DNA from: Deltaproteobacteria bacterium
GTDB lineage: Bacteria; Desulfobacterota; Desulfobulbia; Desulfobulbales; Desulfobulbaceae
Reading direction: 5' to 3'
Length of the DNA stretch: 33,003 bases
NCBI GenBank assembly: GCA_013151365.1
Contig: JAADIK010000065.1
Coordinates: 1-33,003 of the forward strand
Below the pieces are notes generated by a model that saw only the letters and a program-made list of their open reading frames with translations, made no database searches and was not told the origin of the DNA. Made by a program: the position numbers and the translations under genes. Shown piece by piece: positions 24,061 through 31,814 of the stretch (the first letter of the stretch is position 1; every line of letters starts with the position of its first letter).

Positions 24061-24996
24061 ATGAACGGCAATGCCAGAAAAATCAGCTATCTCAGTTTTG
24101 CAGCCAGCCTGATCATCGCCATCCAGATGATCATTATCCTGTTCAGGGGCCAGGCGGCCTGTCTGAACGAGGGCTGCCGGATCATCGAGAACCTCACCGC
24201 CATCCCGCCGCTTTATTTCAATTTGCTGGGCTTTATCTATTTCCAGGTCATCTTCTGGACGATTTTTATGCTGCGCAACAGACACGCCGGGTCGATAGAC
24301 TGGCTCAGGGTGCTGCTTATAGCCGGGCTGGGCGCCGAGGGCGTCCTGCTCGCCTATCAGATTTTCGTCGCGCAGACGCTGTGTTCATATTGTCTCATTA
24401 TCTTTGCCATTGTCCTGGTTCTCAACCTCATGGCCGGCCGGCAGCAGTCGGTCGCCGGTCTGTCGGTGCTGGCCGGTATTCTCCTTATCTTTTCACTGCT
24501 CGGCTTCGGCCCGTCCCTGCTGCTCTCTTTAAGAAATCAAACCTTGAGCGCCGGCACCTATGGCACCAGGACCTGCTCCAATCCTGCCAAAAAAGTGTAT
24601 CTTTTCTTTTCCGCGACCTGTCCCCACTGCCGGAAGGTGCTCGCTGCCCTGGAGAACTGCAACAGCTGCGACTTTTACTTCAACCCCGTCGGCAGATTAA
24701 AAAACATGGAGCTTGCCGGTGTCAAAAAGTCACCCTCTTATTCACCGGAAGTCAACCGTCTCATGCTCTCTCTCCTGGGCATCAAGGGCGTTCCTGTCCT
24801 GCTGGCCAGGGACCCGTCCGGTCTCTCCATAATCAGGGGCGACGAGAGGATTATCAGCTATATCAAGCAGTCATGTTATCAGGAGGCCCCCCTGCCGTAT
24901 CTTGGTCCCAACGCCGTTCAGGATAAGAACATGTCGATATACGGGGAAGAAGGCGAGTGCTCCATGACCGTTGACTGCGAGCATGGGGCAAAGTAG
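24061..24996 (+). CDS. VKOR-thioredoxin fusion, disulfide-forming membrane oxidoreductase
   Basis: The N-terminal half is a vitamin K epoxide reductase domain: membrane helices at about 10-28, 50-71, 82-103 and 108-124, with loop cysteines C34 and C39 (AACLNEGC) and the quinone-proximal pair C108-S-Y-C111. A fifth helix (about 134-157) leads to a thioredoxin-like domain with C187-P-H-C190 in FFSATCPHCRKV and a cis-Pro loop (KGVPVLL). Bacterial VKOR homologues replace DsbB and pass electrons from the thiol oxidase to quinone; the fused domain plays the DsbA role in the periplasm. The extra cysteines C200 and C203 and the C-terminal cysteines are unusual. AAAAGGA precedes the ATG. The gene stands alone, followed by a long repeat. 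The family call is firm; the physiological substrate is not known. Confidence 0.9.
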   Translation: MNGNARKISYLSFAASLIIAIQMIIILFRGQAACLNEGCRIIENLTAIPPLYFNLLGFIYFQVIFWTIFMLRNRHAGSIDWLRVLLIAGLGAEGVLLAYQIFVAQTLCSYCLIIFAIVLVLNLMAGRQQSVAGLSVLAGILLIFSLLGFGPSLLLSLRNQTLSAGTYGTRTCSNPAKKVYLFFSATCPHCRKVLAALENCNSCDFYFNPVGRLKNMELAGVKKSPSYSPEVNRLMLSLLGIKGVPVLLARDPSGLSIIRGDERIISYIKQSCYQEAPLPYLGPNAVQDKNMSIYGEEGECSMTVDCEHGAK

Positions 24997-25011
24997 AGCG
25001 TTGGCCGTTTC

Positions 25012-25196
25012 AGTGCCTTGCTCCTGAATTCCTGTCATAAAAAAACAAGAAAATTGATCATGTTTTATAAGCCAGTAGGTTATTTAGGCTGAAGGCTATT
25101 AGCGCTACCCCCTAACAGCCTAACAGCCTAACAGCCTACAGCCTGTAAACAGATACGCTGGAAGTTGATTTGGGGTGTGGGTATCGCCCGCCTTGG
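25012..25196 (+). repeat. Long dispersed repeat, copy A
   Basis: This ~185-base element starts AGTGCC, contains CCTGTCATAAAAAAACAAGA and TTGATCATGTTTTAT, then several GGCT/AGCC units with three tandem TAACAGCC octamers (about 25113-25136), then ATACGCTGGAAGTTGATTTG, and ends near TATCGCCCGCC. A second copy lies in inverted orientation at 32583-32764. The element ends 14 bases from the stop codon of the helicase-like gene, so it fills the whole gap between the convergent VKOR and helicase genes. It carries no open frame of its own. Confidence 0.9.
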
Positions 25197-25209
25197 TAGT
25201 TTCCCCGCG

Positions 25210-27021
25210 TCATTTGTCACCCCTGGTTTCTTCAAAGCCCCAGAAGGGATAGTCAAGACGGTAATCGGCGATCTTGCCGGGACTGTGCTCCCGGCTGGCG
25301 ACCAGCCAGAGACTGCTGATTCGCTGGTCCAGGGGGCCTTGGTCAAAGAGGTCCCATTCGGGCAGCAGGACCATGGCGTTATCTGCCGAATATTCGATAT
25401 CTCCCGAACCCTTAAACGAGCCGAGATGCGGCTGCCGACCATACTGGCCGTCCGGGTCGCGCGAGAGTTCGGAGACGACCAGGAAGGAGACATTCTGTTC
25501 ATCGCGGATCGACTCCAGCTGCCGCAGCCAGGCGTCAATGCCGGTGCGGCGCTCGGAGAAATCCTTGAACGGCAGCTTATGCAGGCTGTCGATCACCACC
25601 AGGGTGAAACGGCTCCTGGTTTCGTGCCGCAGGAAGTCGATATGGCGGCGCATCAGTTCCGGCGTCAGCTGCCGGTCGGTCACCACGCGGAACCAGGGAA
25701 GCAGGGTCCGCAGGTTTTCCCGGGCCGCCGTTAGCCGCCCGGCCTCCTCGTCATCGAGGTTGCCGGCCTTGATCTGTGCCGCAGACAGGCGGCTGAGCCG
25801 GCACAGGGTCCGCTGATAAATTTTCTGGCGGCCGTTTTCAAAATCATAGTAGATAACCGGAATTTTGCGGCGGGCCATCTCCGTGGCAATCTGGATAAAC
25901 AGGCAGGATTTTCCACCCTTGGGCGTGCCGCCGACGATGTTGATGCCGTGGATGCCGTCAAGGGCCTGGTCGAGTGAGGCCAAGCCGGACGGCATGGTCA
26001 GGTGGTTGTCGCCGGCTTCCTGTTGCAGCCGTTCCTGAAACAGCAGGAGTTCTTTTTCCGGCGAGGCAAAGGGAGAGAAGGCCCGGGCCTCCTTGATGAG
26101 CATGAAGGCGTCCTGCCGGAAGTGTTCCTGCCGGTCAGCGGCAAGGCGGAGCAGGGAGTATTTTTTTTCAGTGTGTTCCGGCCAGCGGATAAGACGCGCC
26201 TTGTAACCGAGACCGGTGGCCAGGGCCCTGGCCGCCCTTTCGGCGTCGGCACTGTGGTTGACCCAGAGAAACACGGTATGGAGCCAGGCAAAGCGGCCCG
26301 GGTCCAGTTTTTCCAGGTCAGGCGCCGCCGGGACGGCAACGCCCGGCAGGCCGAGCTGTTTCAGGGCCAGCAGGTTATTCTCGCCCTCGACAATAACCAG
26401 GGCGCCGTTTTCACAGCAGTCAATATCGTTGCCGTTGAAAATCATGGTCCTTTCGGCCGGGAACTGTTCGTTGCCGTACCAGAATGTATCATCCGGGCGG
26501 TCAGGGTGAATACAGTGGGCCGTGTAGCAGTTTCCGTCTTCCTCGATGTAAGGGTAGACGAGATAGCGGCCGTTATAGCCGACCTGCATCTCTGCCAGGA
26601 CCTCCCGGGCAATTCCCAGCCGCTGAAACCGGGCAAAGAGTTCGTCGGTCATCCGGTCCTGGAAGTTTTGAATATCGGTATTGATGTTTTTGACGGGATA
26701 ATCGACGCCCGCGGTCCCGGGTTCGCGGTCAGGGTCATAACCGGGAACCAGATGCATGCCGACGCCCTTGCAACGCGCGAAGTGCAGAGGGAAGCCGCCC
26801 GGAGTGCAACGGCTCAGGCAGCGGAAATAGCCGTGAAAATAACTTTCCGGATTGAGAAAAACAACCAGGGAACCCGGTGTTTGTTCCGGGCCGGGGGTGC
26901 AGAAGGGGCAAGGGGTTTGCAGGATGTTGTTCTGCAGCTCCGCCCCCGGTAACTGATCCAGATAGAACCTGGTGACGGCGTCCGTTTTTTTCATGGCTGT
27001 TTCCCGGCTCCCGGCGCGCAT
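25210..27021 (-). CDS. Twinkle/T7-gp4-like protein: zinc finger, degenerate TOPRIM, RecA-like helicase domain
   Basis: This is a 603-residue protein with primase-helicase architecture. The zinc-finger cysteines are C38, C41, C68 and C72 (TPCPFCTPG...FRCLSRC). The TOPRIM-like segment carries the catalytic-type Glu E212 (ALVIVEGENNLLALKQLG), but the expected DxD reads VNHSAD (N255, S257), so the metal site looks lost. The C-terminal RecA/DnaB-type ATPase has Walker A GGTPKGGKS (K371), Walker B TLVVIDSLHKL (D478), FLVVSELSRD and DNAMVLLPEWDL. Such proteins unwind DNA as hexamers; a degenerate TOPRIM suggests helicase without primase activity, as in mitochondrial Twinkle. The ATG at 26994 (MKKTDAVTR) is a good alternative start, because the region before it contains a 10-base tandem duplication. 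It follows the cNMP-PilZ gene by 51 bases. Its cellular job is not evident. Confidence 0.78.
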   Translation of the reverse strand: MRAGSRETAMKKTDAVTRFYLDQLPGAELQNNILQTPCPFCTPGPEQTPGSLVVFLNPESYFHGYFRCLSRCTPGGFPLHFARCKGVGMHLVPGYDPDREPGTAGVDYPVKNINTDIQNFQDRMTDELFARFQRLGIAREVLAEMQVGYNGRYLVYPYIEEDGNCYTAHCIHPDRPDDTFWYGNEQFPAERTMIFNGNDIDCCENGALVIVEGENNLLALKQLGLPGVAVPAAPDLEKLDPGRFAWLHTVFLWVNHSADAERAARALATGLGYKARLIRWPEHTEKKYSLLRLAADRQEHFRQDAFMLIKEARAFSPFASPEKELLLFQERLQQEAGDNHLTMPSGLASLDQALDGIHGINIVGGTPKGGKSCLFIQIATEMARRKIPVIYYDFENGRQKIYQRTLCRLSRLSAAQIKAGNLDDEEAGRLTAARENLRTLLPWFRVVTDRQLTPELMRRHIDFLRHETRSRFTLVVIDSLHKLPFKDFSERRTGIDAWLRQLESIRDEQNVSFLVVSELSRDPDGQYGRQPHLGSFKGSGDIEYSADNAMVLLPEWDLFDQGPLDQRISSLWLVASREHSPGKIADYRLDYPFWGFEETRGDK

Positions 27022-27072
27022 CCTCGCGCATCCTGAATGTGTAATCCGTTCCCGGACGCCCCGCAGGGCGCC

Positions 27073-28518
27073 TTATTCGAGAATGGTCTGTAACGTCGAC
27101 CGGTCAAGTTGGACATCGAATTTGATGTGCACCGAGAAATCACTGTCCAGCATATTGTATGACTGCACGCAGATAACGGTCCCGGTGAGGATGTGCTCCC
27201 GGGCACCGCTCATCGGTATTGTTGCCTTGATATTGCGGCCGAGCAGCAGGCGGCTGTTTTCTTTTTTGGAAATCCTGACAATAAAGGACAGGCCGCCCAG
27301 GGCAATATCGAACATCTCGCCCCTGAAACTGCTGATAGGCTTACCGGCTTTGTCGATGATCTGGAGGTTGATCCGCCGCTCAAGTTTGTACCGTTCATGG
27401 TTCCGCCGGTCCATTCCTTTTTGTTCAAGCAGAGAGTGGATGTCGCTGGTGCGGTTATAGTAATCCCTCAGCTTGGCTTCAAGGCCGGGGAATTTCTCCT
27501 CCTGGCGCATAAGGTCCTCCCGCGTGAGGACTGCGATCCTGGTGAGTTCCAGGGCCGTCAGGGTCATGGTCCAGACCGTGGCGTTAAAAAAACACTCGCC
27601 GGCGATCTCGCCGCTGTGAAGATTTTTTAAAAAGAATTCCTTCTGGCCGCCTTTATATGTGGCCTTGAGGCTCCCCTGGTTGATAAAGAACAGCTCATCA
27701 TTTTTTTCGCCCTGGGCGACAACCACCTGCTCGGGCTGGTATGTCCGTTCCTGCATCGAGTGATAGATGGCGTTGAATTCTTCCGCGGTAAACTCATGGT
27801 GCAGTTTCGACCATATCTGCAACTGAGTCCGGCTGATGGCGCCGCTTTTTTCCTCCTCAATGATCTCGCCCGACTGGATGATTTCCATGAGCGCCAGGGG
27901 GTCTATTTCATAGATCCGCTCCCGCAGCCGTTCGGCATTGGTGAAATCTTTTTTCTTGACACAGGAGATGATCAGGTCGAAAAGTTGTTTTTTGGCCTCG
28001 TCCTTTTCCCCTTTTGCCGCCAGTTGGAAGATTTCTTCTTCCCTGGCGGCAAGAGGACCATTTGCCGCCGGGGGTGCGGCCGGTTCCCTGGCGGCGGCCT
28101 GGGAACGTTCTTCTTCCTTGGCCGCCCGGGATGCCGCGAGTTTGAGAATATTTGTGGCTGTCGCCTGAATCCGGTCATGCAATTCCGGCGTGTCGGCCGC
28201 ATTGTCCATCCGGACGATTTCTCTCAGGGGTTGGAGGAGTTTTGTCAACAGTTCCCAGTTGTCGGAACCGGCAAGCAGGTTGGCGGTCTCGGTCAAACAG
28301 CCGGCGGAATTCTTCCGCAGTTTAGGATCTTCCGCGTGCAGGCCGATGATAATCTGTTCAATCAGTTTTTCGGCGATCCGGGGTTTATCGTTGTCAATAA
28401 GGCGAATGATCGTTCCCGGCAAGGCCCGGGAAATATTCGTATCACACAGAAATTCGTGATGTCCTGACAGGAGCTGGTTTAATCCTTCCTGTAACCTGGC
28501 GATTTTCTTTTCTTTCAA
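27073..28518 (-). CDS. Cyclic-nucleotide-binding-like and PilZ domain protein
   Basis: This 481-residue soluble protein has four visible parts: a helical N-terminus (1-125), possibly HEAT-like; an Ala/Glu-rich linker and helical segment (130-225); a cNMP-binding-like jelly roll (about 235-350: QVVVAQGEKNDELFFINQG, LHSGEIAGECFF); and a C-terminal PilZ domain (about 369-480). The PilZ c-di-GMP motif RxxxR is present (R372-N-H-E-R376), and the second motif D404-I-A-L-G-G has Ala where Ser is common. The protein could join c-di-GMP to a second nucleotide or act through the jelly roll alone; the canonical phosphate-binding Arg of CRP-type domains is not obvious. It precedes the helicase-like gene by 51 bases on the same strand. 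A perfect 12-base palindrome lies 45 bases upstream of the start. Confidence 0.85.
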   Translation of the reverse strand: MKEKKIARLQEGLNQLLSGHHEFLCDTNISRALPGTIIRLIDNDKPRIAEKLIEQIIIGLHAEDPKLRKNSAGCLTETANLLAGSDNWELLTKLLQPLREIVRMDNAADTPELHDRIQATATNILKLAASRAAKEEERSQAAAREPAAPPAANGPLAAREEEIFQLAAKGEKDEAKKQLFDLIISCVKKKDFTNAERLRERIYEIDPLALMEIIQSGEIIEEEKSGAISRTQLQIWSKLHHEFTAEEFNAIYHSMQERTYQPEQVVVAQGEKNDELFFINQGSLKATYKGGQKEFFLKNLHSGEIAGECFFNATVWTMTLTALELTRIAVLTREDLMRQEEKFPGLEAKLRDYYNRTSDIHSLLEQKGMDRRNHERYKLERRINLQIIDKAGKPISSFRGEMFDIALGGLSFIVRISKKENSRLLLGRNIKATIPMSGAREHILTGTVICVQSYNMLDSDFSVHIKFDVQLDRSTLQTILE

Positions 28519-28562
28519 GCCGGCCTCCGGTGAATTCTCCGAAATTGTTTACGTGAAATCAA

Positions 28563-28574
28563 GGCGATATCGCC
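28563..28574. promoter_or_regulatory. Perfect 12-base palindrome upstream of the cNMP-PilZ gene
   Basis: GGCGATATCGCC is a perfect dyad 45 bases before the PilZ-gene start, in the 249-base gap between that gene and maf. A second, weaker dyad, ATACC-ACAG-GGTAT, lies near 28683-28696 in an AT-rich stretch. Either could be a regulator-binding site; neither matches an operator I can name. Confidence 0.35.
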
Positions 28575-28767
28575 CTGGTCCGTTCAATGCCCCACCCCGG
28601 TCAAGTCGTTGCGCCTGAGAAGTGCTCGTCCGGGCCGCAGTCTTGCTCGGAAATTAGAGGAAAAACACGAATAGACACTAATATACCACAGGGTATTATT
28701 TTTTGAATATTATTTTTTCAAAGTGCTGCTATAAGCAAGCTGCCTGACTAGCTGGAAAACGCATTAT

Positions 28768-29376
28768 TCATGCCGGCGCCGCCGCCCCGTTTTCGATAAG
28801 CAGGGAGAGCAACCGGTGCAGGGGCAGGCCGATGACATTGCTGCATGAGCCGTGGATCTGCCGGACCAGGAACGAGCCGCTTCCCTGGATCCCGTAGGCC
28901 CCGGCCTTGTCAAGAGGCTCGCCGGTACGGATGTAGGCCTGTAGAATCTCGTCGCCGGCTTCGGTAAAGGTGACTGCCGTGGTCTCGACCAGGCTGGTCT
29001 TGATCCCCTTGTTTACGCAACAGAGGCAGAGCCCCGTCATGACCTGGTGGGTATTTCCCCGGAGCTGTCTGAGCATCATCAGCGCGTGTTCCCGGTTCCG
29101 GGGCTTGCCGAGAATGTTTTCGCCCGGCGTGACGACAATCGTATCCGCGCCGACAACCCAGGATGACGGCGCGGTCCCGGCAACGGCTGCGGCCTTGGCC
29201 GCGGCCATGCGTCCGGCAAAGTCTTCGGGCCGCTCCCGGTTGCCGGGGGTTTCGTCGATCACTGCCGGCATGACCGTAAATGTCAGGCCGAGCCCGGCCA
29301 GCAATTCCCGGCGGCGCGGCGATCCCGAGGCCAGGATGACCGGTTCGAGGGTGTGAAGCAGCGGCGGTGCGGACAT
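28768..29376 (-). CDS. maf: Maf family nucleotide pyrophosphatase
   Basis: Maf proteins hydrolyse non-canonical or surplus nucleoside triphosphates (dTTP/UTP or m7GTP, depending on subgroup) and are linked to septum control. The sequence shows the family opening VILASGSPRRRELLAGLGL, the middle motif WVVGADTIVV, RQLRGNTHQVMTGLCL and the catalytic-region motif DKAGAYGIQGSGSFLV. The length of 202 residues is standard. GGGA lies before the ATG at 29376, 27 bases after the truA stop, so it is likely the last gene of an argC-truA-maf transcript. The AYGIQG pattern fits the dTTP/UTP group, but I would not fix the substrate. Confidence 0.94.
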   Translation of the reverse strand: MSAPPLLHTLEPVILASGSPRRRELLAGLGLTFTVMPAVIDETPGNRERPEDFAGRMAAAKAAAVAGTAPSSWVVGADTIVVTPGENILGKPRNREHALMMLRQLRGNTHQVMTGLCLCCVNKGIKTSLVETTAVTFTEAGDEILQAYIRTGEPLDKAGAYGIQGSGSFLVRQIHGSCSNVIGLPLHRLLSLLIENGAAAPA

Positions 29377-29403
29377 TTTTGTTTTTCCCGTGATTTTAAC
29401 TTG

Positions 29404-30186
29404 TTAGAAAGCATCTTCTTTGTAGAAGACTTGTTCGAGAAACAGGGCGCGGGCCGGCGCCGTCGGTCCGGCCCGGCAGCGGTCCCTGCTCCGGAGGATG
29501 GCCAGAAATTCTTCCGGGGTCATTTTTCCCGCCCCGGCCTCGAGGAGCGTGCCGACAAAGTTGCGCACCATGTGGCGCAGAAAGCCGTCGCCGGTAAAGC
29601 GAAAAGACCAGGCGTCGTCCCTGCCGGGACATCGGAAAAATTCGGCCCGGTAAATGGTGCGGACCGCGCCGCGGCCGCTGGTCCGGCCCGGTTCCCTGGA
29701 GCCGCTGGCCTCGAAACTCGAAAAGTCATGGCTGCCGGCGAGGTGCCGCAGGCAGGCATTGATCCGGTCAATGTCGAGCGGGCCGGGCACATGGAGGGCG
29801 TATAATCTGTCGGTGGGCATCAGTAGCCGGCCGGTCAGGATGTCGTAACGATAGGTCTTGCCGGTTGCGTCAAAGCGGCTGTGAAACGTTGTTTTCACGT
29901 CATTGACGGCGAGAATCCGGATATCGGGGGGCAAGAGGGAGTTGAGGCCCCGGAGGAAACCTTGGGCGGCAATGGTTGAGCTGGTGTTGAAATTGGCCAC
30001 CATCCCCAGGGCATGAACCCCGGCGTCGGTGCGGCCGGCGCCGTGCAGGGTGACGGCCGCACCGGTCATGGTCGCCAGCCGGTCTTCCAGGCTCCCCTGG
30101 ATCGTGGCCGTGTCGTTCTGTCGCTGCCAGCCGCTGTAGCCGGTGCCGTCATAGGCGATCAGCAGCCGGATATTTCTCGGGTTCAC
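29404..30186 (-). CDS. truA: tRNA pseudouridine(38-40) synthase TruA
   Basis: TruA isomerises uridines 38-40 in the anticodon stem-loop. The N-terminus IRLLIAYDGTGYSGWQRQ and the catalytic motif GAGRTDAGVHALG with nucleophile D54 are clear. Later motifs are FHSRFDATGKTYRYDI, HDFSSFEASGS and the C-terminal GDGFLRHMVRNFVGTLLEAG. The length of 260 residues is normal. Its start codon overlaps the argC stop by four bases, indicating translational coupling. Maf follows 27 bases downstream. Confidence 0.97.
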   Translation of the reverse strand: MNPRNIRLLIAYDGTGYSGWQRQNDTATIQGSLEDRLATMTGAAVTLHGAGRTDAGVHALGMVANFNTSSTIAAQGFLRGLNSLLPPDIRILAVNDVKTTFHSRFDATGKTYRYDILTGRLLMPTDRLYALHVPGPLDIDRINACLRHLAGSHDFSSFEASGSREPGRTSGRGAVRTIYRAEFFRCPGRDDAWSFRFTGDGFLRHMVRNFVGTLLEAGAGKMTPEEFLAILRSRDRCRAGPTAPARALFLEQVFYKEDAF

Positions 30187-31223
30187 GGAAAGAAAGGAGT
30201 CCCGGTCAGCCCCGCGGCCTCGTCCAGGTCGTTCATCAGGTTCATGTTCTGGACCGCCTGGCCGGCGGCGCCCTTGGCGATATTGTCAATAGCGGTTATG
30301 ACGATAATCCGGCCGGTGCGCCGGTCGACCTTGAAGCCGATGTCACAGTAGTTGCTGCCGCGCACGTATTGGGTAGCGGGCAAGGTCCCGGCCGGGCAGA
30401 CCCGGACAAATTGTTCGTCCCGGTAGGTGTCGTCAAACAGCTTCTGCAGCTCTGTTTCACTGACATCGTGGTCCAGGCGGGCATACATCGTGCTAAGGAT
30501 GCCCCGGGAAACGGGTAACAGGTGCGGAGTAAAGGTTATGGTCACCGGCTCGGCGGCAAGCAGGCTCAGTTCCTGCTCCATTTCGGGAATATGCCGGTGG
30601 GTGCCGCCAACCTTATAGGCCCGGAAGCCGTCGGCCACCTCGCAGTACAGCGAGGCGACGTTCGCGGACCGGCCGGCGCCCGTGGTCCCCGATTTGGCAT
30701 CGATGATAATGGTCGCCGGCTCGATCAGGCGCTCCCGCAGCAGCGGGGCGAGACCAAGGGCGACCGAGGTGGGGTAACAGCCGGGGTTGGCCACCAGCCG
30801 GGCATTTTTGATCTGCTGCCGGTACAGTTCGGGCAGTCCGTACACGGCCTCTTTTATCAGTTCGCTGCTCGAGTGTTTCTGGTACCACTGTTCATAAACC
30901 GCTAGGTCGCGAATCCGGAAATCGGCGCTCAGGTCGACAACCTTTCTGCCTGCGGCCAGCAGCGGGGGGACGATATCCATGGCGGTTTTGTGGGGCACCG
31001 CGGTGAAAAAGAAATCGGCCTGCCGGACAAGTTCCTCGGGAGAGGGATTGACGCAGACCGTGTCCACGCGGCCCCTGAGACTTGGAAAGATCCGGGACAG
31101 GGGCTGGCCGGCATGTTGCCTGGAGGTGACGACCGTGATTTCAGCCCGGGGATGGCCGGCCAGAATCCTGGCCAGTTCGACCCCGGTGTAGCCGGAAGCT
31201 CCGACGATTCCTATTCGCAGCAT
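30183..31223 (-). CDS. argC: N-acetyl-gamma-glutamyl-phosphate reductase
   Basis: ArgC reduces N-acetylglutamyl phosphate with NADPH, the third step of arginine/ornithine synthesis. The NADPH-binding motif IGIVGASGYTGVELARIL is at the N-terminus; the catalytic cysteine C149 sits in VANPGCYPTSVALGL, with DAKSGTTGAG and THRHIPEMEQEL following. The length of 346 residues is typical. No other arg gene is nearby. It is the first gene of a minus-strand set argC-truA-maf and begins downstream of the rpsI terminator, so it should have its own promoter in 31224-31300. That gap also holds a short ATCCGCA...TCACGGAT hairpin. Confidence 0.97.
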   Translation of the reverse strand: MLRIGIVGASGYTGVELARILAGHPRAEITVVTSRQHAGQPLSRIFPSLRGRVDTVCVNPSPEELVRQADFFFTAVPHKTAMDIVPPLLAAGRKVVDLSADFRIRDLAVYEQWYQKHSSSELIKEAVYGLPELYRQQIKNARLVANPGCYPTSVALGLAPLLRERLIEPATIIIDAKSGTTGAGRSANVASLYCEVADGFRAYKVGGTHRHIPEMEQELSLLAAEPVTITFTPHLLPVSRGILSTMYARLDHDVSETELQKLFDDTYRDEQFVRVCPAGTLPATQYVRGSNYCDIGFKVDRRTGRIIVITAIDNIAKGAAGQAVQNMNLMNDLDEAAGLTGTPFFP

Positions 31224-31264
31224 TGCTTGTCCACCTTGCTTGGTTTGTTGTCTTTTACACCTGT

Positions 31265-31285
31265 ATCCGCAGGTTTGTCACGGAT
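31265..31285. repeat. Short inverted repeat resembling the dispersed-repeat hairpin
   Basis: ATCCGCAGGTTTGTCACGGAT has the same outer arms (ATCCGCA...TCACGGAT) as the hairpin end of the ~70-bp repeats but a shorter, different middle. It lies between argC and rpsI. It may be a decayed copy or a coincidence. Confidence 0.35.
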
Positions 31286-31302
31286 GCGCGATAATAAAAA
31301 AT

Positions 31303-31342
31303 TAAAAAAAAAGGGAATAACGAAGCAATTCGTTATTCCCTT
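31303..31342 (-). terminator. Intrinsic terminator of the rplM-rpsI operon
   Basis: On the complement, GGGAATAACGAA (31340-31329), a TTGC loop and TTCGTTATTCCC (31324-31313) form a perfect 12-base-pair stem, followed directly by nine T residues (31312-31304). It lies 62 bases after the rpsI stop codon. Confidence 0.93.
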
Positions 31343-31404
31343 GACTTACCGGAAAGGTAAATGAAATCCAAAAAATATAAACGTAAAAAGCTCCGCCCGC
31401 AATC

Positions 31405-31797
31405 TTAACGCTTGGAGAACTGGAAGCGGGCACGGGCACCGCGCTGGCCGTATTTTTTCCGTTCCTTGCAGCGCGGATCGCGAGTCAAAAGACCCGCCCT
31501 TTTCAGGGGAATGCGCATCTCCGAGTTCATATCCTGCAGGGCCTTGGATATGCCGTGCACCAGGGCGTCGACCTGGGCGGACTTACCGCCGCCCTTGATC
31601 GTGGCGACGACATTGTATTTATCCGTGGTCTCGGTAACGGCAAAAGGCCGGGCAACTTTCGGTTCACAGAATATTTCACCGAAGTAGTCGCCTAATGACT
31701 GTTTGTTAACGGCTATCTCTCCATTGCCCTGGGTAATCCAGACCCGGGCAACGGCCGTTTTCCGTTTGCCGGTAGCGTAAAATCGTTCCTGCGCCAT
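31405..31797 (-). CDS. rpsI: 30S ribosomal protein S9
   Basis: S9 sits in the head of the small subunit, with its C-terminal tail reaching the P site. The sequence starts MAQERFYATGKRKTAVARVW and ends with the basic tail RKKYGQRGARARFQFSKR; GGGKSAQVDALVHGISKAL is the central family motif. The length of 130 residues is standard. GGAG lies before the ATG, and 17 bases separate it from rplM upstream. It is followed by a strong intrinsic terminator. Confidence 0.98.
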   Translation of the reverse strand: MAQERFYATGKRKTAVARVWITQGNGEIAVNKQSLGDYFGEIFCEPKVARPFAVTETTDKYNVVATIKGGGKSAQVDALVHGISKALQDMNSEMRIPLKRAGLLTRDPRCKERKKYGQRGARARFQFSKR

Positions 31798-31814
31798 AAC
31801 TGTGCTCCGTTAAA

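Noticed and set aside
25090..25146. Short tandem units that look like a CRISPR or minisatellite
   Set aside because: Units are 8 bases long with no spacers, and the same block occurs inside the larger dispersed repeat; no cas genes are present.
25210..28518. Prophage or mobile island around the helicase-like gene
   Set aside because: No integrase, capsid, transposase or att-like sequence is seen, and the neighbours on the right are core genes (maf, truA, argC, rplM-rpsI).
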